The notes below the pieces were generated by a model. It searched no databases. It was given only the letters and a program-made list of their open reading frames with translations, and was not told where the DNA came from. This document shows, one piece after another, positions 9,295-20,129 of a DNA stretch of 64,000 bases. The DNA comes from Symbiodinium kawagutii (taxonomy: Eukaryota > Sar > Dinophyceae > Suessiales > Symbiodiniaceae): NCBI GenBank assembly GCA_009767595.1, contig VSDK01028034.1, positions 49,985-113,984 of the forward strand. The letters run 5' to 3'. Positions within the stretch are counted from its first letter, which is position 1. Every line of letters begins with the position of its first letter. The translations under genes and the position numbers were made by a program.

Positions 9295-10326
9295 TGTGAA
9301 ATTCGGGGGACAACCGCAACAGGCCACAAGAAACAAAAAGACACAAGATCTCTTTTCCGCAAGACCGTAGCCCCTGTGCGAAAGCATCCATCGCCTATGT
9401 TTCCTAGAGCCAGGATCGGATCACCATCAGCCATGCCCATCTTCAAAGTTCACAGGTTCATACGGTAGCGGTAGATATGGATTTCTCATGATCAATGGGG
9501 ACAATTGAGAACCCACGGTTGGTAAACAACAAATGATCGTCTATAGGAATGGTTATGTGATGGTGAATTCATGCTTAATACTCCTCAAGTGTGATTAGTC
9601 ATAGATGGCAACGGTATTATTTAACGGTTTCTAGCAATTATATGACGATGGTTAATGCTCTTTGTTGACATTGTTTTTTCACTGACTATAGAATAGTGGC
9701 TTACACTGGTTAATTGTGCCAACAACCAACGGATCCAGAATAGGTAGGCAAACATTCGAGCAGTGACTCTTTATTGTTGGGATGTTTAGCAGAGAAATGT
9801 TCGACAGTCTTCATGCAGCTAGATATTTGGTGATTCAGCATGTGTTGCCACATGTGAACATGTTTGCTAGCTTTATGTTTAAGATTATCTGCCATGGCGC
9901 AGCCAGTAATCGTTGTTATTTGGATTGCAAATATTTTTTTTGTAAACAACATATGTGCATGGACATTTTGTTTGACCGTTGATGAAATCGACGTGATCGT
10001 ATATCATATCCAACTTGTTGGCAAACACATGTTGTTAGAATCCAGCAATTCAGACTGTTCATTTCTATATCTATTTATTTTATATTTAATATTTACATTT
10101 AGAGATATAGTTAACAAATATATATATATATTTATATATACATAAATATTTGTATAAATAGATAGATATTTCTCTGTGTCCATGTATCTACATATTCATT
10201 TACTTGATGGAAGCCATGTGCATTAGTGAGTGAACATCATTAGTCCAAGCATTTTCGCTCCACCGCTAGATCACAGTTACTTTGGTGCTGAGAGAAGTGA
10301 TGGGCTTTGGGTCCAACCATCAACCA
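9295..10326 (-). repeat. 5' LTR of the copia element
   Basis: The partner of 1442-2473. It ends in CA one base before the primer-binding site. Identity with the other LTR runs on to 10328. If the 3' LTR was truncated by the deletion that removed RNase H, the true start of this LTR could lie right of 10328. Confidence 0.92.
10113..10160 (-). promoter_or_regulatory. AT-rich possible LTR core promoter
   Basis: Inside the 5' LTR, about 170-210 bp from its start, the - strand carries tatataaatatatata and tatacaaatatttatgtata. It is the only TATA-like block in the LTR. Dinoflagellate promoters often lack a TATA box, so the assignment is weak. Confidence 0.25.
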
Positions 10327-10329
10327 TCA

Positions 10330-10910
10330 TCAATCCAGATTTCTATATAGTCAATATCTAGAAAATCTTGTTTAAGCCATTACAATAATTGTACTAGCAA
10401 TTGTGGTACAACCTCTTAATTGTCACGATATGAGTAAGCCATCAACAAAGATGTGATAGCTCATTTGTAGTTCCAACCTTTTCAAGATAAAATCATCACA
10501 CAAATATGGTTGCTTTTTAATGTTGATAACTTTCTAATATCCCCTGGTAATGATGAACACATCGTTGGTTGACCAATACTGTTCATATGGGCCAGCCGAA
10601 AAAACAGAAATTAATCTCCCATGGAAAATGATAGGAACATTTGATTCGTATGAACATGTACCTACTAAGTGCATTATCAGCCATCATAATCAACCATCAT
10701 GACCACTAGTTAACCTTTCACCACATTATTAACCATTGCTTAACCATTATCCCATTGTTAATTGCTATTGATCATAAGACCACTATTAACATCAATAATA
10801 GTGGTTAATAATAGTGGTTAATAGCTATCATTCATGCGTAGTTCTTCTCATTACTACGCATTATAACCATTATTCACCCCTATTAACCATTCATTCATAG
10901 TAGTTATCCA
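10330..10910. other. No gene seen
   Basis: AT-rich flank of the retrotransposon, grading into ttaaccattatt-type repeats before the minisatellite. Confidence 0.5.
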
Positions 10911-11160
10911 CTATTAACCACTATCTATCAACCACTATTAACCACTATTAACCACTATCTATCAACCACTATTAACCACTATTAACCACTATCTATCAAC
11001 CACTATTAACCACTATTAACCACTATCTATCAACCACTATTAACCACTATTAACCACTATCTATCAATCATTATTAACCACTATTAACCACTATCTATCA
11101 ACCACTATTAACCACTATTAACCACTATCTATCAACCACTATTAACCACTATTAACCACT
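10911..11160. repeat. 34-bp minisatellite
   Basis: Roughly seven tandem copies of a 34-bp unit, itself built of three accactatta-like decamers followed by tctatca. One copy has tatcaatcattatt in place of tatcaaccactatt. Confidence 0.9.
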
Positions 11161-11198
11161 AACCATCATTCACACTTAGCTCACCATCCTCGCCACGG

Positions 11199-11298
11199 TA
11201 CCAGCAGGAAGCTGAGTGGAACGATCGGCACCACGTCCTGCACTCCGCCGCCAACCAGGAATTTCACGAGTCGGACAAGGACGGCCCCGGGGACATCA
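11199..11298 (+). CDS. Exon candidate with EF-hand-like loop
   Basis: A GC-rich exon reads YQQEAEWNDRHHVL..., then F-H-E-S-DKDGPGDI. The D-x-D-G-x-G-x-I pattern matches the first eight positions of an EF-hand calcium loop, preceded by a helix with the expected Phe. The frame then meets foldback element B1, which begins at the exon's edge. A GA donor (ATCA|GATGG) within the 4-bp flanking repeat is possible. The upstream border is unclear (AG at 11179, 11204 or 11207). Confidence 0.5.
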
Positions 11299-11301
11299 GA
11301 T

Positions 11302-11413
11302 GGCCATAGGTCAATATTAACCAAGTGGTCATGGGGTACAATGACCAACAACAATAGGGAAAAGAATGGTTGATGATAGGGGAACCAGGGGTACGGGGTT
11401 TTGACCCATAGCC
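11302..11413. mobile_element. Foldback element, family B (copy B1)
   Basis: It starts ggccataggtcaatatt and ends ggggttttgacccatagcc. Flanked exactly by agat (11298-11301 and 11414-11417). It abuts the exon at 11199-11298. Confidence 0.85.
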
Positions 11414-11933
11414 AGATGACGACAGTAGAGGTATACGACTGTTATGGTTGGTTTATGCCTATAAAAGGTTGATATTAGATGATTTGGAGGGTATCCCTAT
11501 TTTAAGAACCCCCATGTGCATCCCCGCTGAGTCACTGGGAAGTAACCATGGTTGTAGGGGTTAAACTAAGCTACCTTGTAGGGTTTATAAAGGTGTATCA
11601 CCATGGTTATCACATGTTCTAATCCTAGCTGCACATCCAAATAGGGTGAATCACAGGTGACTGAAATTGTTATTAATTTGAGTGATTTTTTTTCATGGGT
11701 TTTGGGTGTAGCATCATTTTTGAGGCGACACGTAGTTTTTTTACGATACGATGTACAGAAATCAATTAGGTACCTCATGGTACCTTGCAATTGCACCTGT
11801 AAATTCATCATGTCTAAATTCATCGTGTCTAAAGTTTAAACAAACTCTAGACACCAAGAAAAGCAGTCATCAACAGTTGGCAGTTTTGGCAGAGCATGTC
11901 AAACGAAGAACAGCAGCCATCAGCAGCCCGCAG

Positions 11934-12044
11934 TTTTGGCCGAGCCAGGAGTACTTCTCGGTGTTTCTGAATCCACGGAATCAGCGGGTGGCGAACTCAG
12001 AGGAATTCATGCTGCCCTCTGGCAACCATTAATCTTAACCCAGG
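11934..12044 (+). CDS. Exon candidate, unknown product
   Basis: Acceptor cagcccgcAG. The reading AEPGVLLGVSESTESAGG (2 nt leading) ends at CAGG|GTTGAT. Its start phase fits the end phase of the exon at 11199-11298. A second frame (FWPSQEYFSVFLNPRNQR) is open as well, so the protein is not settled. Confidence 0.4.
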
Positions 12045-12049
12045 GTTGA

Positions 12050-13130
12050 TTAACAAGTGGTTAAAAGGTTTATAGTGATTAAATATGGTTTATAGTGGTT
12101 AAATATGGTTAGCAAGGTTAAGTATGGTTATACTCGTTACCATTCTCCCATGGGTTTTTAGTGGTTGAATATGGTTAGCAAGGGTTATGAGCATTGTAAT
12201 AGGGGGGTTATGAGTACCAAGAGGTTAAATCCCATAGGTTTATAGTGGTTAACTAGGGTTTTAACGATTCTACCATAGGGGAATGATGACCAACAATGAT
12301 GGTTAAATCCATAGGTCTATTAATTCGGGGAGTACCTTTTTGAATGGGAAACCAACTTGCTTTTGCAGGATACCCCCTATTAATCAACCAGAGTTTTTTC
12401 ATCGGAGGTTACCATTAACCAACCTATTAACAGTAAGTATCTTATTTATCAATCAACCAGAAGTTTATCACCCCCTATTAATCAACCCCCTAAGCATCAC
12501 AAACCGTTGGTTGTGTTTAATGACTCAGCCATTGCAAATCATTACCAGAGATCTCCCATGCAGATATTTGGGTTTGTCATAGATGATGTACCTCTGTAAA
12601 CCTATGAAAATGATGGTTTCGCCATTAAATCATCATTTTGGGGATAAACCTTATGAAACTGTTGGTTTCCCCCATCACAAATGATGATAACTTTGGGGGG
12701 GTACTACTACCCTTTACTAACAACCCCAACATTGACCATGGCTCAACAGCATTTGCGGCACCACTTGCGCCATGCCTTTGTCACCCAGGCACTGACTAAA
12801 CGGCAGAACGGCATCACCAAACACTACTTCCCATACAGGCAGAGCTGCGGTGGCTGTGCTGGCTGTGGTTTTGTCAACCGTCAGTGGTGACTTTGCCAAA
12901 CAGAATGCTATATTCTGGCGATGGACACAACCATGGTTTTGTCCACTATTTGTGCCTAGAAAAAAGCACATCTCAAACAATCAATATGGTTCAGAGTCAA
13001 TACCATTTACTCCCCAGTGGATATCCTCCAAATGGCCAAACCAGTTTTTGATGTGATGTTAATCTACACCTCTGTTGGATGGTTGATATGTTGCAATGAT
13101 GATTCAAGTTTTAAGCACATTTGGACAGGT
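12050..13130. other. No convincing gene
   Basis: Repeats of ggtttatagtggtt and ttaaccaacc. A moderately GC-rich piece at 12735-12895 is open on both strands but lacks clear splice borders. Confidence 0.4.
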
Positions 13131-13136
13131 GATGGT

Positions 13137-13137
<1 letters not shown>

Positions 13138-13190
<53 letters not shown>
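13138..13190. repeat. (GAT)n microsatellite
   Basis: About 17 perfect GAT triplets. Confidence 0.97.
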
Positions 13191-13191
<1 letters not shown>

Positions 13192-13689
13192 TGGGTAGGA
13201 ATGATCAACAATCACTACTGTTTAACAATGACCAATCGTTGTACAATTAAGTCTCGCACAATAGTATCCAATGATTGATGGAGGAAGTAGACTGCACTGG
13301 AGCTCTTGCAAACCAGACCCGCCCAATTTGGAAATTCAAGTGTGGCTGTCTTTAAATAAGTGGTAGCCTGAAACAAATCGTATCAGTTGGTGATGTTAGA
13401 ACGGGCTTGTGGAGTAGCCATGAGAAGGGTAGCGTTGGGGGACATGGGGACAACTGTAGGTCTTTTCTTGTATTCCATGAAGAAAAATGATTACACCGAC
13501 TCATGTTACCCAACCGTAATGCAATTTAACTCAGTGTATCATTTCTTTTACATTCTTTTACCTTTTTTGGCTTAGGTCCTAGATGTTAAATAGAAAATAC
13601 ATCTTAGGATTCCTTAAATAGGAATTGATCCTATTAATTCTTCAGTCGGACTTCTATTCCCACATGTTTTTGGCGGCACTCTCCCTCAG

Positions 13690-13751
13690 CTTTTCGGGAG
13701 GCTACCAGGAGAACCCAATGGCACGGGGCCACGGTCTTTGGCGACGACCCA
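13690..13751 (+). CDS. Exon candidate, unknown product
   Basis: Acceptor cactctccctcAG and donor CCCA|GTGAGA bound 62 nt. The reading FREATRRTQWHGATVFGDDP uses two leading bases, matching the end phase of the exon at 11934-12044. Two other frames are also open. Confidence 0.5.
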
Positions 13752-14184
13752 GTGAGATTTATCCGGTTGGATCCGATTTCTATCGTTTGGATTTCTGGTT
13801 CACTTGGTCATGTCCATCTTAATTGGCTTATATCCATCTTGATTGGTTCATATGCATATTGATTGGTTTCCAAAGGGTCTATTCAATCACGGTGAAGCTG
13901 GACTTGTATCAAGGATCCAGCGATTGAAATTAATCACCAACTGTTTACACTCTGGCTTTTTGACATAGCAATGAAACATCACCATGTTTTGTAGACGAAC
14001 CCTGAAAAACATCAAGAATCATGGAAAGGGCCACCAATATTGGTCAATAGTCAACCAATGGTAAATGTTGAACCTTTGGTCAACAATACACATACATATT
14101 CGTCGATAATCCGCAACCAACCGTGCTTCCTGGAAGTCAATAGTAGCTGCTGCCTCACCTCCAAATATGGCTTTACCAACATAT

Positions 14185-14275
14185 GGGCATTTCTCAAATG
14201 GGGACCCCCCAAAATGGATGCTTCGTTTCTACACAGGCTTAATAAACTTGGTGGAGCCTATTTTGAGAAACAATC
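14185..14275. mobile_element. Foldback element, family A (copy A4)
   Basis: Diverged copy: gggcatttctcaaat at the left, attttgagaaacaatc at the right, with gggacccccc inside. Confidence 0.6.
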
Positions 14276-14938
14276 ACATCGGTCTTAATGATGGTTACTA
14301 TCCCGTATTGTCAACCATTATAATCCCCTGTAAAACCACCATTCACCCTCATTAACAATCCATATAATCCGTATTGGCCTATTGTGCCTGCGCTCAACAC
14401 TAGTTCTGTATAGAAAGTGCATGGGAGAGCCAACCTACTGTGAGATGGGTTAGTTCAAGCTCTTTGAAGTATCATGACCTGTCCAAGTTATGCTGAGTAA
14501 TTTCAATATGTTGGCTATATCCACTGATTTAACATAATTTTACATGATTTGATCTGTTTTGAAAAGGACAACTAGCTTTCTGGGCTCGCATTTCATTGCA
14601 ACAGCAACAGCCAACTGTTTTTTCGCAAAAAGGGCGGCCTCTTGGACGCGCGTATGCGTGTCAGACATGAAGGGTGTATACCCTCAAAGAAGAATATCAT
14701 TTGTTGGTTGTGGTAATCATTCTCAAACCATCTCAAATCGTTGGTGAGTCAAACATCTCAGCAATTGTATACAACTGTCAAATGGTTTACAGCACAATGA
14801 TTGAGCAACAACGATGAATTATCATCACAACTAAATGTTAGTAGTGAGTATAAATAATAGCCAATGTATTCCTTTGTGTTGTTGCTTCATATCCCCATTG
14901 ATCCCCTATAGTTCCCCACACAACGACCATGGCTTTTG

Positions 14939-15008
<70 letters not shown>
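14939..15008. repeat. (CAT)n microsatellite
   Basis: About 23 perfect triplets of CAT, the reverse-strand form of the GAT tracts elsewhere. Confidence 0.97.
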
Positions 15009-15071
15009 CTCACTGCGGAACATCCAAACTCCCTGCCTCCCTGCGAACGCGCGTTCGCGCCTCAACTGCAG

Positions 15072-15134
15072 GTGCTGATGACCCAGAGACTGCAGCAGAG
15101 AAGATCATGAGGCGTCACCAACCGGGCAAGGCCA
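15072..15134 (+). CDS. Exon candidate, unknown product
   Basis: Acceptor ctcaactgcAG, donor GCCA|GTGAGG. It reads ADDPETAAEKIMRRHQPGK with two leading bases. It lies between two trinucleotide tracts. No family recognised. Confidence 0.55.
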
Positions 15135-15200
15135 GTGAGGAAAAATGTAGCTACGATAAACTATTGGAGATCAACTCGTATTTTACTGATAATGACGACA

Positions 15201-15202
<2 letters not shown>

Positions 15203-15254
<52 letters not shown>
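15203..15254. repeat. (GAT)n microsatellite
   Basis: About 17 GAT triplets following acgacaat. Confidence 0.95.
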
Positions 15255-15257
<3 letters not shown>

Positions 15258-15396
15258 ATCAACCATTGTCATGATCACCAGCGTTTAAGTCATGGATGCC
15301 AACCAATATTGTAATCATAGTAATGCTTGTTAGAATTTAAGCATAAGCAAAGTGACATGATGGTTACACTCTGGTAAACCAAGCTCGACTTTGCAG

Positions 15397-15549
15397 ACCA
15401 GTGATCTCAGCTACTTGCAGCAGAAGGATTGGGGGCCGCAACTACTCGCTGATATTGCTAACCGCAGTTGGGCTGCAATCTGGGACAAAGTCCTTGCCTG
15501 CACTTCGCTGGGGAGTGTCCAAGCCGGTTTTTCGCTGGGCGAAGCCTAG
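15397..15549 (+). CDS. Exon candidate, possibly terminal
   Basis: Acceptor gctcgactttgcAG, then 50 codons open to TAG at 15547. Readable pieces are SDLSYLQQKDWGPQLLADIA and ANRSWAAIWDKVLACTSLG. A donor at AAGCCG|GTTTTT (15522) would instead link it in phase to the exon at 16043. No family recognised. Confidence 0.55.
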   Translation, partial: TSDLSYLQQKDWGPQLLADIANRSWAAIWDKVLACTSLGSVQAGFSLGEA

Positions 15550-15934
15550 GGAGCGATGAACAAATCAACCACTGGACAATCATGGTCAAGGTTTCGCGCA
15601 TCGCTTGCAGTGGGCAAAAACCGTGTTTGCGAATCTACAGTCTATTGATTAATTGTTGTTAACTATCCAACTAGACGGTCAGATATTCAATTATTATTTG
15701 ATAGTTGCTAGTGGTTGATGGTCAATGGCTGCTGGCTCATTGGTTCAACCATGAACTATGATTGATTTGCGTTTTTACTACGCTACGGGTTTATGGTTCA
15801 TGGTTACTTAACCATTAATTACTACTAATTCCAAACAAACTACCTCGCTGGTTTCACCATGCTTAGCCGACCAAGTATCTTTTCAAGCCCTTATGAACTT
15901 CCCCCATGTAGTTTCACAAAGGATTGAAACTAGT

Positions 15935-16015
15935 AGAATAACCAAGCAAGCAACCTACCAAGCAACCAAGCAACCAAGCAACCAACCCACCAACCAAGCA
16001 ACCAAGCCACCAACC
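15935..16015. repeat. accaagca-type simple repeat
   Basis: Irregular tandem of aaccaagcaacc and ccaaccaa words. Confidence 0.8.
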
Positions 16016-16042
16016 CACTCTGCTTTCATGCCCAGCTCGCAG

Positions 16043-16141
16043 GTGCGATGACGTGGTGCGAGTGCCTGAAGTGCCAGGCGTACGGCGCGGTTGGACCTGG
16101 AAACGGCACTCAACCAGCCGGGGATCCCCCCCAGCTGTCAG
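16043..16141 (+). CDS. Exon candidate, unknown product
   Basis: Strong borders: cccagctcgcAG at the left and GTCAG|GTAAGC at the right, 99 nt. One frame gives AMTWCECLKCQAYGAVGPGN; another (CDDVVRVPEVPGVRRGW) is open too. Confidence 0.6.
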
Positions 16142-16601
16142 GTAAGCTGGTGGAACCTGGGGTTAGTTGAGACAAGAATCCTATGGTTAGTTTATAAGCT
16201 GGTAAATCATGTAAATCCTATGGTTCGTTCACCGGTTCCTAAGCTGGAGTTAGTTGACCTTGGTCAGTTGCACCGTATTTTTGGAAGCTGAAGTAAGCCC
16301 ACTAGCATGGTGAATGTTCCCAGTCTCGAGCCGGGGCGCACATCCAAGTATGGTACTGCGAGCTATGGTAACTGGTCAGGTTTGACGTCAGTGCCCCCAG
16401 GTCAATGGTTGATAAACATTTGACAAGCTAGTGATATATATATATATACCATTTGCCTAGTTGTTACCATGAGTCACCTACTTCACTAGGGGGCACCATC
16501 TTGTCGAAGTCAAAGCTAAGCATTTCTCACAGGTGTTCACCAGCAGCGATGTTTCCAGGCAAGTAGGGTAGTTCATCAAGCAGGTAGCTGTCAAATCAGC
16601 T

Positions 16602-16692
16602 GGTTGGTGGTTTTGGAAATTCTGTATTTCCCCATTATAAACAAATGATTGGTTGGTTGACTATTTTCTTCATAGGAGTTGAAACCGCCGTC
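16602..16692. mobile_element. Foldback element, family C (copy C1)
   Basis: Left end ggttggtggttttgg, right end gttgaaaccgccgtc, interior 'ggttggttgacta...tcatagg'. Exact agct repeats flank it (16598-16601 and 16693-16696). Confidence 0.8.
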
Positions 16693-16724
16693 AGCTCTGG
16701 ATTGGGAAATCAGGTGATCTGCAG

Positions 16725-16817
16725 GGCCGTAGGCGCCATGCTGGACATTACTTGTTTGATCATCCATGCGACTTCGTCATGGTCCCGCCTGTCGATCAAT
16801 CAATATCAGTTATACAG
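16725..16817 (+). CDS. Exon candidate, unknown product
   Basis: Acceptor ggtgatctgcAG and donor ATACAG|GTAGTG bound 93 nt. Phase 0 reads GRRRHAGHYLFDHPCDFVMV; a second frame (AVGAMLDITCLIIHATSSW) is also open. Confidence 0.55.
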
Positions 16818-17005
16818 GTAGTGATCTACCATCAAGAGGGGTGATTTGGAGCTCCCATGAGTATCATTCTTCGTATGATATGATTTGATCGTAGCCAATC
16901 TATATAACTGGCAACCATCATCAAATGGCGAACCCAGAATTAGCTTTAAGATGTTATGAGTAGCCACAATAATTCACAATAATGAATTGGAACACACATT
17001 AATAG

Positions 17006-17068
17006 CTGTCAACCGGAGACTGGAGGTAGCCAGGGTCACCGACCAAGTACGAGCTGCACTGAACACTG
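17006..17068 (+). CDS. Exon candidate, unknown product
   Basis: Acceptor cattaatAG, donor ACACTG|GTATGA. Reads VNRRLEVARVTDQVRAALNT with two leading bases and one trailing base. Phase-compatible with the exon at 17769. Confidence 0.55.
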
Positions 17069-17768
17069 GTATGAGGTTATGGTAGTTTAAGTCGCCATGA
17101 TCACGTGATCTAAGATGGTTTGTTCTGAGGTTACTTGCTCTCCCTTGTCACTTTACCAATTTCAATAATCATTGTTGCACAAGGGATTGTATAATAATTA
17201 TTACTATTTACTACGTGATCATTTTTGATTGAGCAAAATCGGGGCAAGTGATTATAAAGAACTACGGTTCCACATCATCCATTTTCAATTTTACAGTATT
17301 CGCCGCGGTTGTAACACAAGTGAATCACTGTGAAGAATTGTTGTGCCAGTGCTAAGAGTCTTGTGTGAACGACCATGAATGTTTCCTCAACATGATTGTA
17401 TCTTTCTCAACCCTCACTACCTAGTTGCTTTTAAGACAGCACTTTGGGACGGTCGGCTGATTGACAAGCATGTTTTTTTTCCATAGGAGTGCTTCAACCA
17501 CCAATCAGTCATCAATCATCATGATTAACCAGTACAACACTATTATGAACTAATCGCTAAACTTGACCAATGGTGATTTAGTTTAATTATTAAATTGCAT
17601 CGATATACTGGTTAACACACCTGAACTGATTAAATCCTATTAATCAATTATCGTGATCAACCAACAGCATTTTTAAACTTGACCACCAACCAGTTCTTGT
17701 TGATTCACCACCAAACTCCCAGACCGGTTCCCCGCAGGCCGCTTGCTTCGTGAGCTAATGTCGACTAG

Positions 17769-17852
17769 CATGTGACTGGGTGCCCCCTTCCAAGAAGGGT
17801 GGGACCAGGGCGGTCGCCGCTGTCGCGAGGAAGTGCTATGGCGAAGACCAGG
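17769..17852 (+). CDS. Exon candidate, unknown product
   Basis: Acceptor gtcgactAG, donor CCAGG|GTTGCG. Reads CDWVPPSKKGGTRAVAAVAR then KCYGEDQ. Two leading bases complete the codon left by 17068. Confidence 0.5.
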
Positions 17853-17888
17853 GTTGCGGTACAATTGATTCATCCATGGGATATATTT

Positions 17889-18004
17889 GGCTACGGGTCA
17901 ATATCAACCAACCAATAATGAGGGATAATAACCAACAATGACAAGAAAAACAATGGTTAATGATGGGGGGACCAGGGGGACTAAGGGTGAACTGACCCAC
18001 TGCC
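17889..18004. mobile_element. Foldback element, family B (copy B3)
   Basis: Ends ggctacgggtcaatatc and ggtgaactgacccactgcc. Flanks attt and aatt, 3 of 4 alike. Confidence 0.7.
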
Positions 18005-18264
18005 AATTGATTCATCAATGGAAAGCAAACCTGTTCAAGGGTCGATATCAGCCATCCAAAATGGGTCCTGCCTTTATTTTTTTGTCCTGCATCGCTGTAA
18101 GCAGATAAAAAGATATTCACGTCAACTTGAATTGTGTTTTCTCATGATGTTGTTTTTTGAAAAACCACTACTAACCACTGATATCATATTTTTTAATCAT
18201 GATGTTCTGCGCCACATCGCACTATGCAAAGCACCAAAAGCACTGCCATAATTGGTACCTGCAG

Positions 18265-18313
18265 TTGTAGCTGGAAAGATCGTGGAGAGGCAGGACACAA
18301 CATCGATGTGCAG
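18265..18313 (+). CDS. Short exon candidate
   Basis: Acceptor ggtacctgcAG; reads CSWKDRGEAGHNIDVQ, followed by a GA-type border CAG|GATTTT. Product unknown. Confidence 0.35.
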
Positions 18314-18550
18314 GATTTTTCAGATTCAAACATTTTAAACAAAGAAACAAATTGCTACAAGGTGGGCCCCCAAGCAGCTATAAGTTAGGTTATAACTAGG
18401 AAAACTACCAGTTATGGTAGATATAACTATTAGTTATGGTAGATATAACTAGGGTAACTACAAGGGGGGCTCACCTTGTAGAATAAGCTTACTAAGTAGA
18501 ATATACAGGATGATATTTCCAAACATGCCCAAGTTAAGGGTAAGCACCGC

Positions 18551-18572
18551 GCACACACACACACACACACAC
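18551..18572. repeat. (AC)n microsatellite
   Basis: Eleven AC dinucleotides. Confidence 0.95.
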
Positions 18573-18823
18573 TGTTCTTTGCATATTGTGCAATTGTGCA
18601 ACGATAGTCGATGCTCATTTGTGAGCTCACACGAGCACAGACGTGATTGTCGTGGTTAAAAAAAAACCTGATGGCATGGCCCTCCTCCTAGCTATGCCCT
18701 ATGCCCTCTATTCCACTGGAGCCCCCAGTTTGAAGTTGGGCAAAATTTGTCATCTTGACGATCGTTATTTTACCATTAGCCTGGTATTTGCCCTAGTTGT
18801 AAAGCCACTTAACTTGTTTCGCT

Positions 18824-18927
18824 GGTGGTTTTAAACCTTTTTTGTTGTCCCTAGTATTAACAAATGGTTGGTTGGTTGACATTGGTTGACTCATATTTTT
18901 TAAGAAGGGGTGGTTCAACCACCAACC
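18824..18927. mobile_element. Foldback element, family C (copy C2)
   Basis: ggtggttttaaacc at the left, ggttcaaccaccaacc at the right, with the family interior 'ccctagtattaacaaatggt'. Confidence 0.65.
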
Positions 18928-19328
18928 TGTAGTAGATCCTTTTGAACACCATTGCTTTTACTCAAACCCCCATTCGCATGGCGCTACCCAGACCTGTGGA
19001 TTTTCCAGCCCCGTGTCCAGTGTCTTTGGCTGCCGTTATTTTTAACATCCCTTTAATGGGGAGCATGATGTGCGGCCCAAAATTGCGCGAGCTGCAGATT
19101 CTTGGGGAAGGGAAGATGTTGCAAAGAGATGGCCGATAGCCGATAGCAAAGCTCACTTTGAGCAGCCAGGCAGAAAGTTGCAGGGCGGCCGAAGGAATGA
19201 ATGTTTGCAAGTGGTTTGTCTATATCATGGAACATAGTTATGCCTGAAAATCATATCATACTTTATCTCAGGATCAATTTGGTGCCACGATTTAGCAATG
19301 CACAAAGATGCTGCTGGGTGGTTTCAGC

Positions 19329-19329
19329 A

Positions 19330-19367
<38 letters not shown>

Positions 19368-19420
19368 GCTGCGGCTGTTGTGGCTGTTGTTATTGTTGCT
19401 GTTGCTGTTTGTACATCCGT
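19329..19420. repeat. (GTT)n tract, degenerating rightward
   Basis: Pure GTT from about 19332 to 19365, then interrupted by gctgcggctgttgtggctg. Confidence 0.9.
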
Positions 19421-19712
19421 GATTCAAGAATCCCATGGGGTGAAAATGTTCAGCCGATTTCTTGTTGGGTTTCCTTTAGGTCATTCAACATATCTGGTTG
19501 ACTGGACGGAATTGCATGAGACTCGCTTCGCCTGTAGCACCCGGCAAGATGTTCTTCGCTTTTGACCCCCATCGTCCTGGAAAAACCTCGGCCGTTTGGC
19601 ACTTAGACCCGTTCTGCAGCACAGGCTGCCCCCACCACTCACGGCACGTTTTGCCTTGTGGTCATCCTTTCACCTCCGTTTTGCCCTCCTTGTGTCTTGT
19701 GGAATCGCCTAT

Positions 19713-19823
19713 GGCAGTGGGTCAAAAACCCGTACCCCTGATTCCCCCATCATTAACCATTGTTTTCCCTATTATTGGTGAACTTATCCCCCATTATTGG
19801 TTGCTTAATATTGACCCATTGCC
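19713..19823. mobile_element. Foldback element, family B (copy B4) in a 21-bp direct repeat
   Basis: Ends ggcagtgggtcaaaaac and ttaatattgacccattgcc. Directly outside lie 19692-19712 and 19824-19844, direct repeats of 21 bp matching at 20 positions. Other family B copies have only 4-bp repeats. Confidence 0.8.
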
Positions 19824-19985
19824 GTGTCTTGTGGAATCGCGTATATTTCTGAAAACTTTCGCTCTTCCAGTTGCTTTCGCCTGACAAACTCTTCGCTCTC
19901 ACTGGCTTTGACTTGCTGCTGCTCTGGGCACTGTGGGGCAGCCACCGTAGGCTTTTAAGCGATGCGGAGGCCACCAAAGGAAACC

Positions 19986-20123
19986 TGGCTGGTGGTTTCA
20001 AACATTAACGGCTAATAACAGGGGGATCGTAACTGACAATAGTGGTTATTTTCTATTTTCCCTACTATTTATTAACAAATGGTTGGTTGACTCATATTTT
20101 TCATAGGGGTTGAAACCCCCAAC
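19986..20123. mobile_element. Foldback element, family C (copy C4)
   Basis: ggctggtggtttcaaac and ggttgaaacccccaacc ends, with 'ccctactatttattaacaaa' and 'tcatatttttcatagg' inside. About 45 bp longer than other copies because of extra sequence in the left arm. Confidence 0.75.
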
Positions 20124-20129
20124 CAGAAA

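Larger units (their letters stand above)
1442..10326 (-). mobile_element. Ty1/copia-type LTR retrotransposon, 3'-truncated coding region
   Basis: This 8.9-kb element reads leftward. In order it has a 5' LTR (9295-10326), a primer-binding site (9266-9293), a gag-pol frame (9189-2467) and a 3' LTR (1442-2473). RT follows integrase, which is the Pseudoviridae (copia) order. LTR ends are TG...CA. The LTRs are identical except for four adjacent bases, so insertion is recent. RNase H and a polypurine tract are missing: the frame runs straight into the 3' LTR at 2475/2476. No target-site duplication is seen (ggttc at 1437-1441 against tcatc at 10327-10331). Either the 3' part was deleted after insertion, perhaps with the first bases of the 3' LTR, or the locus is recombinant. 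As it stands it should not be autonomous. Confidence 0.9.

Noticed and set aside
1437-10331. 5-bp target-site duplication for the copia element
   Set aside because: ggttc and tcatc do not match, and moving either edge by a few bases does not produce a match.
10911-11160. CRISPR-like array
   Set aside because: The 34-bp units are head-to-tail without unique spacers and the setting is eukaryotic; it is a minisatellite.
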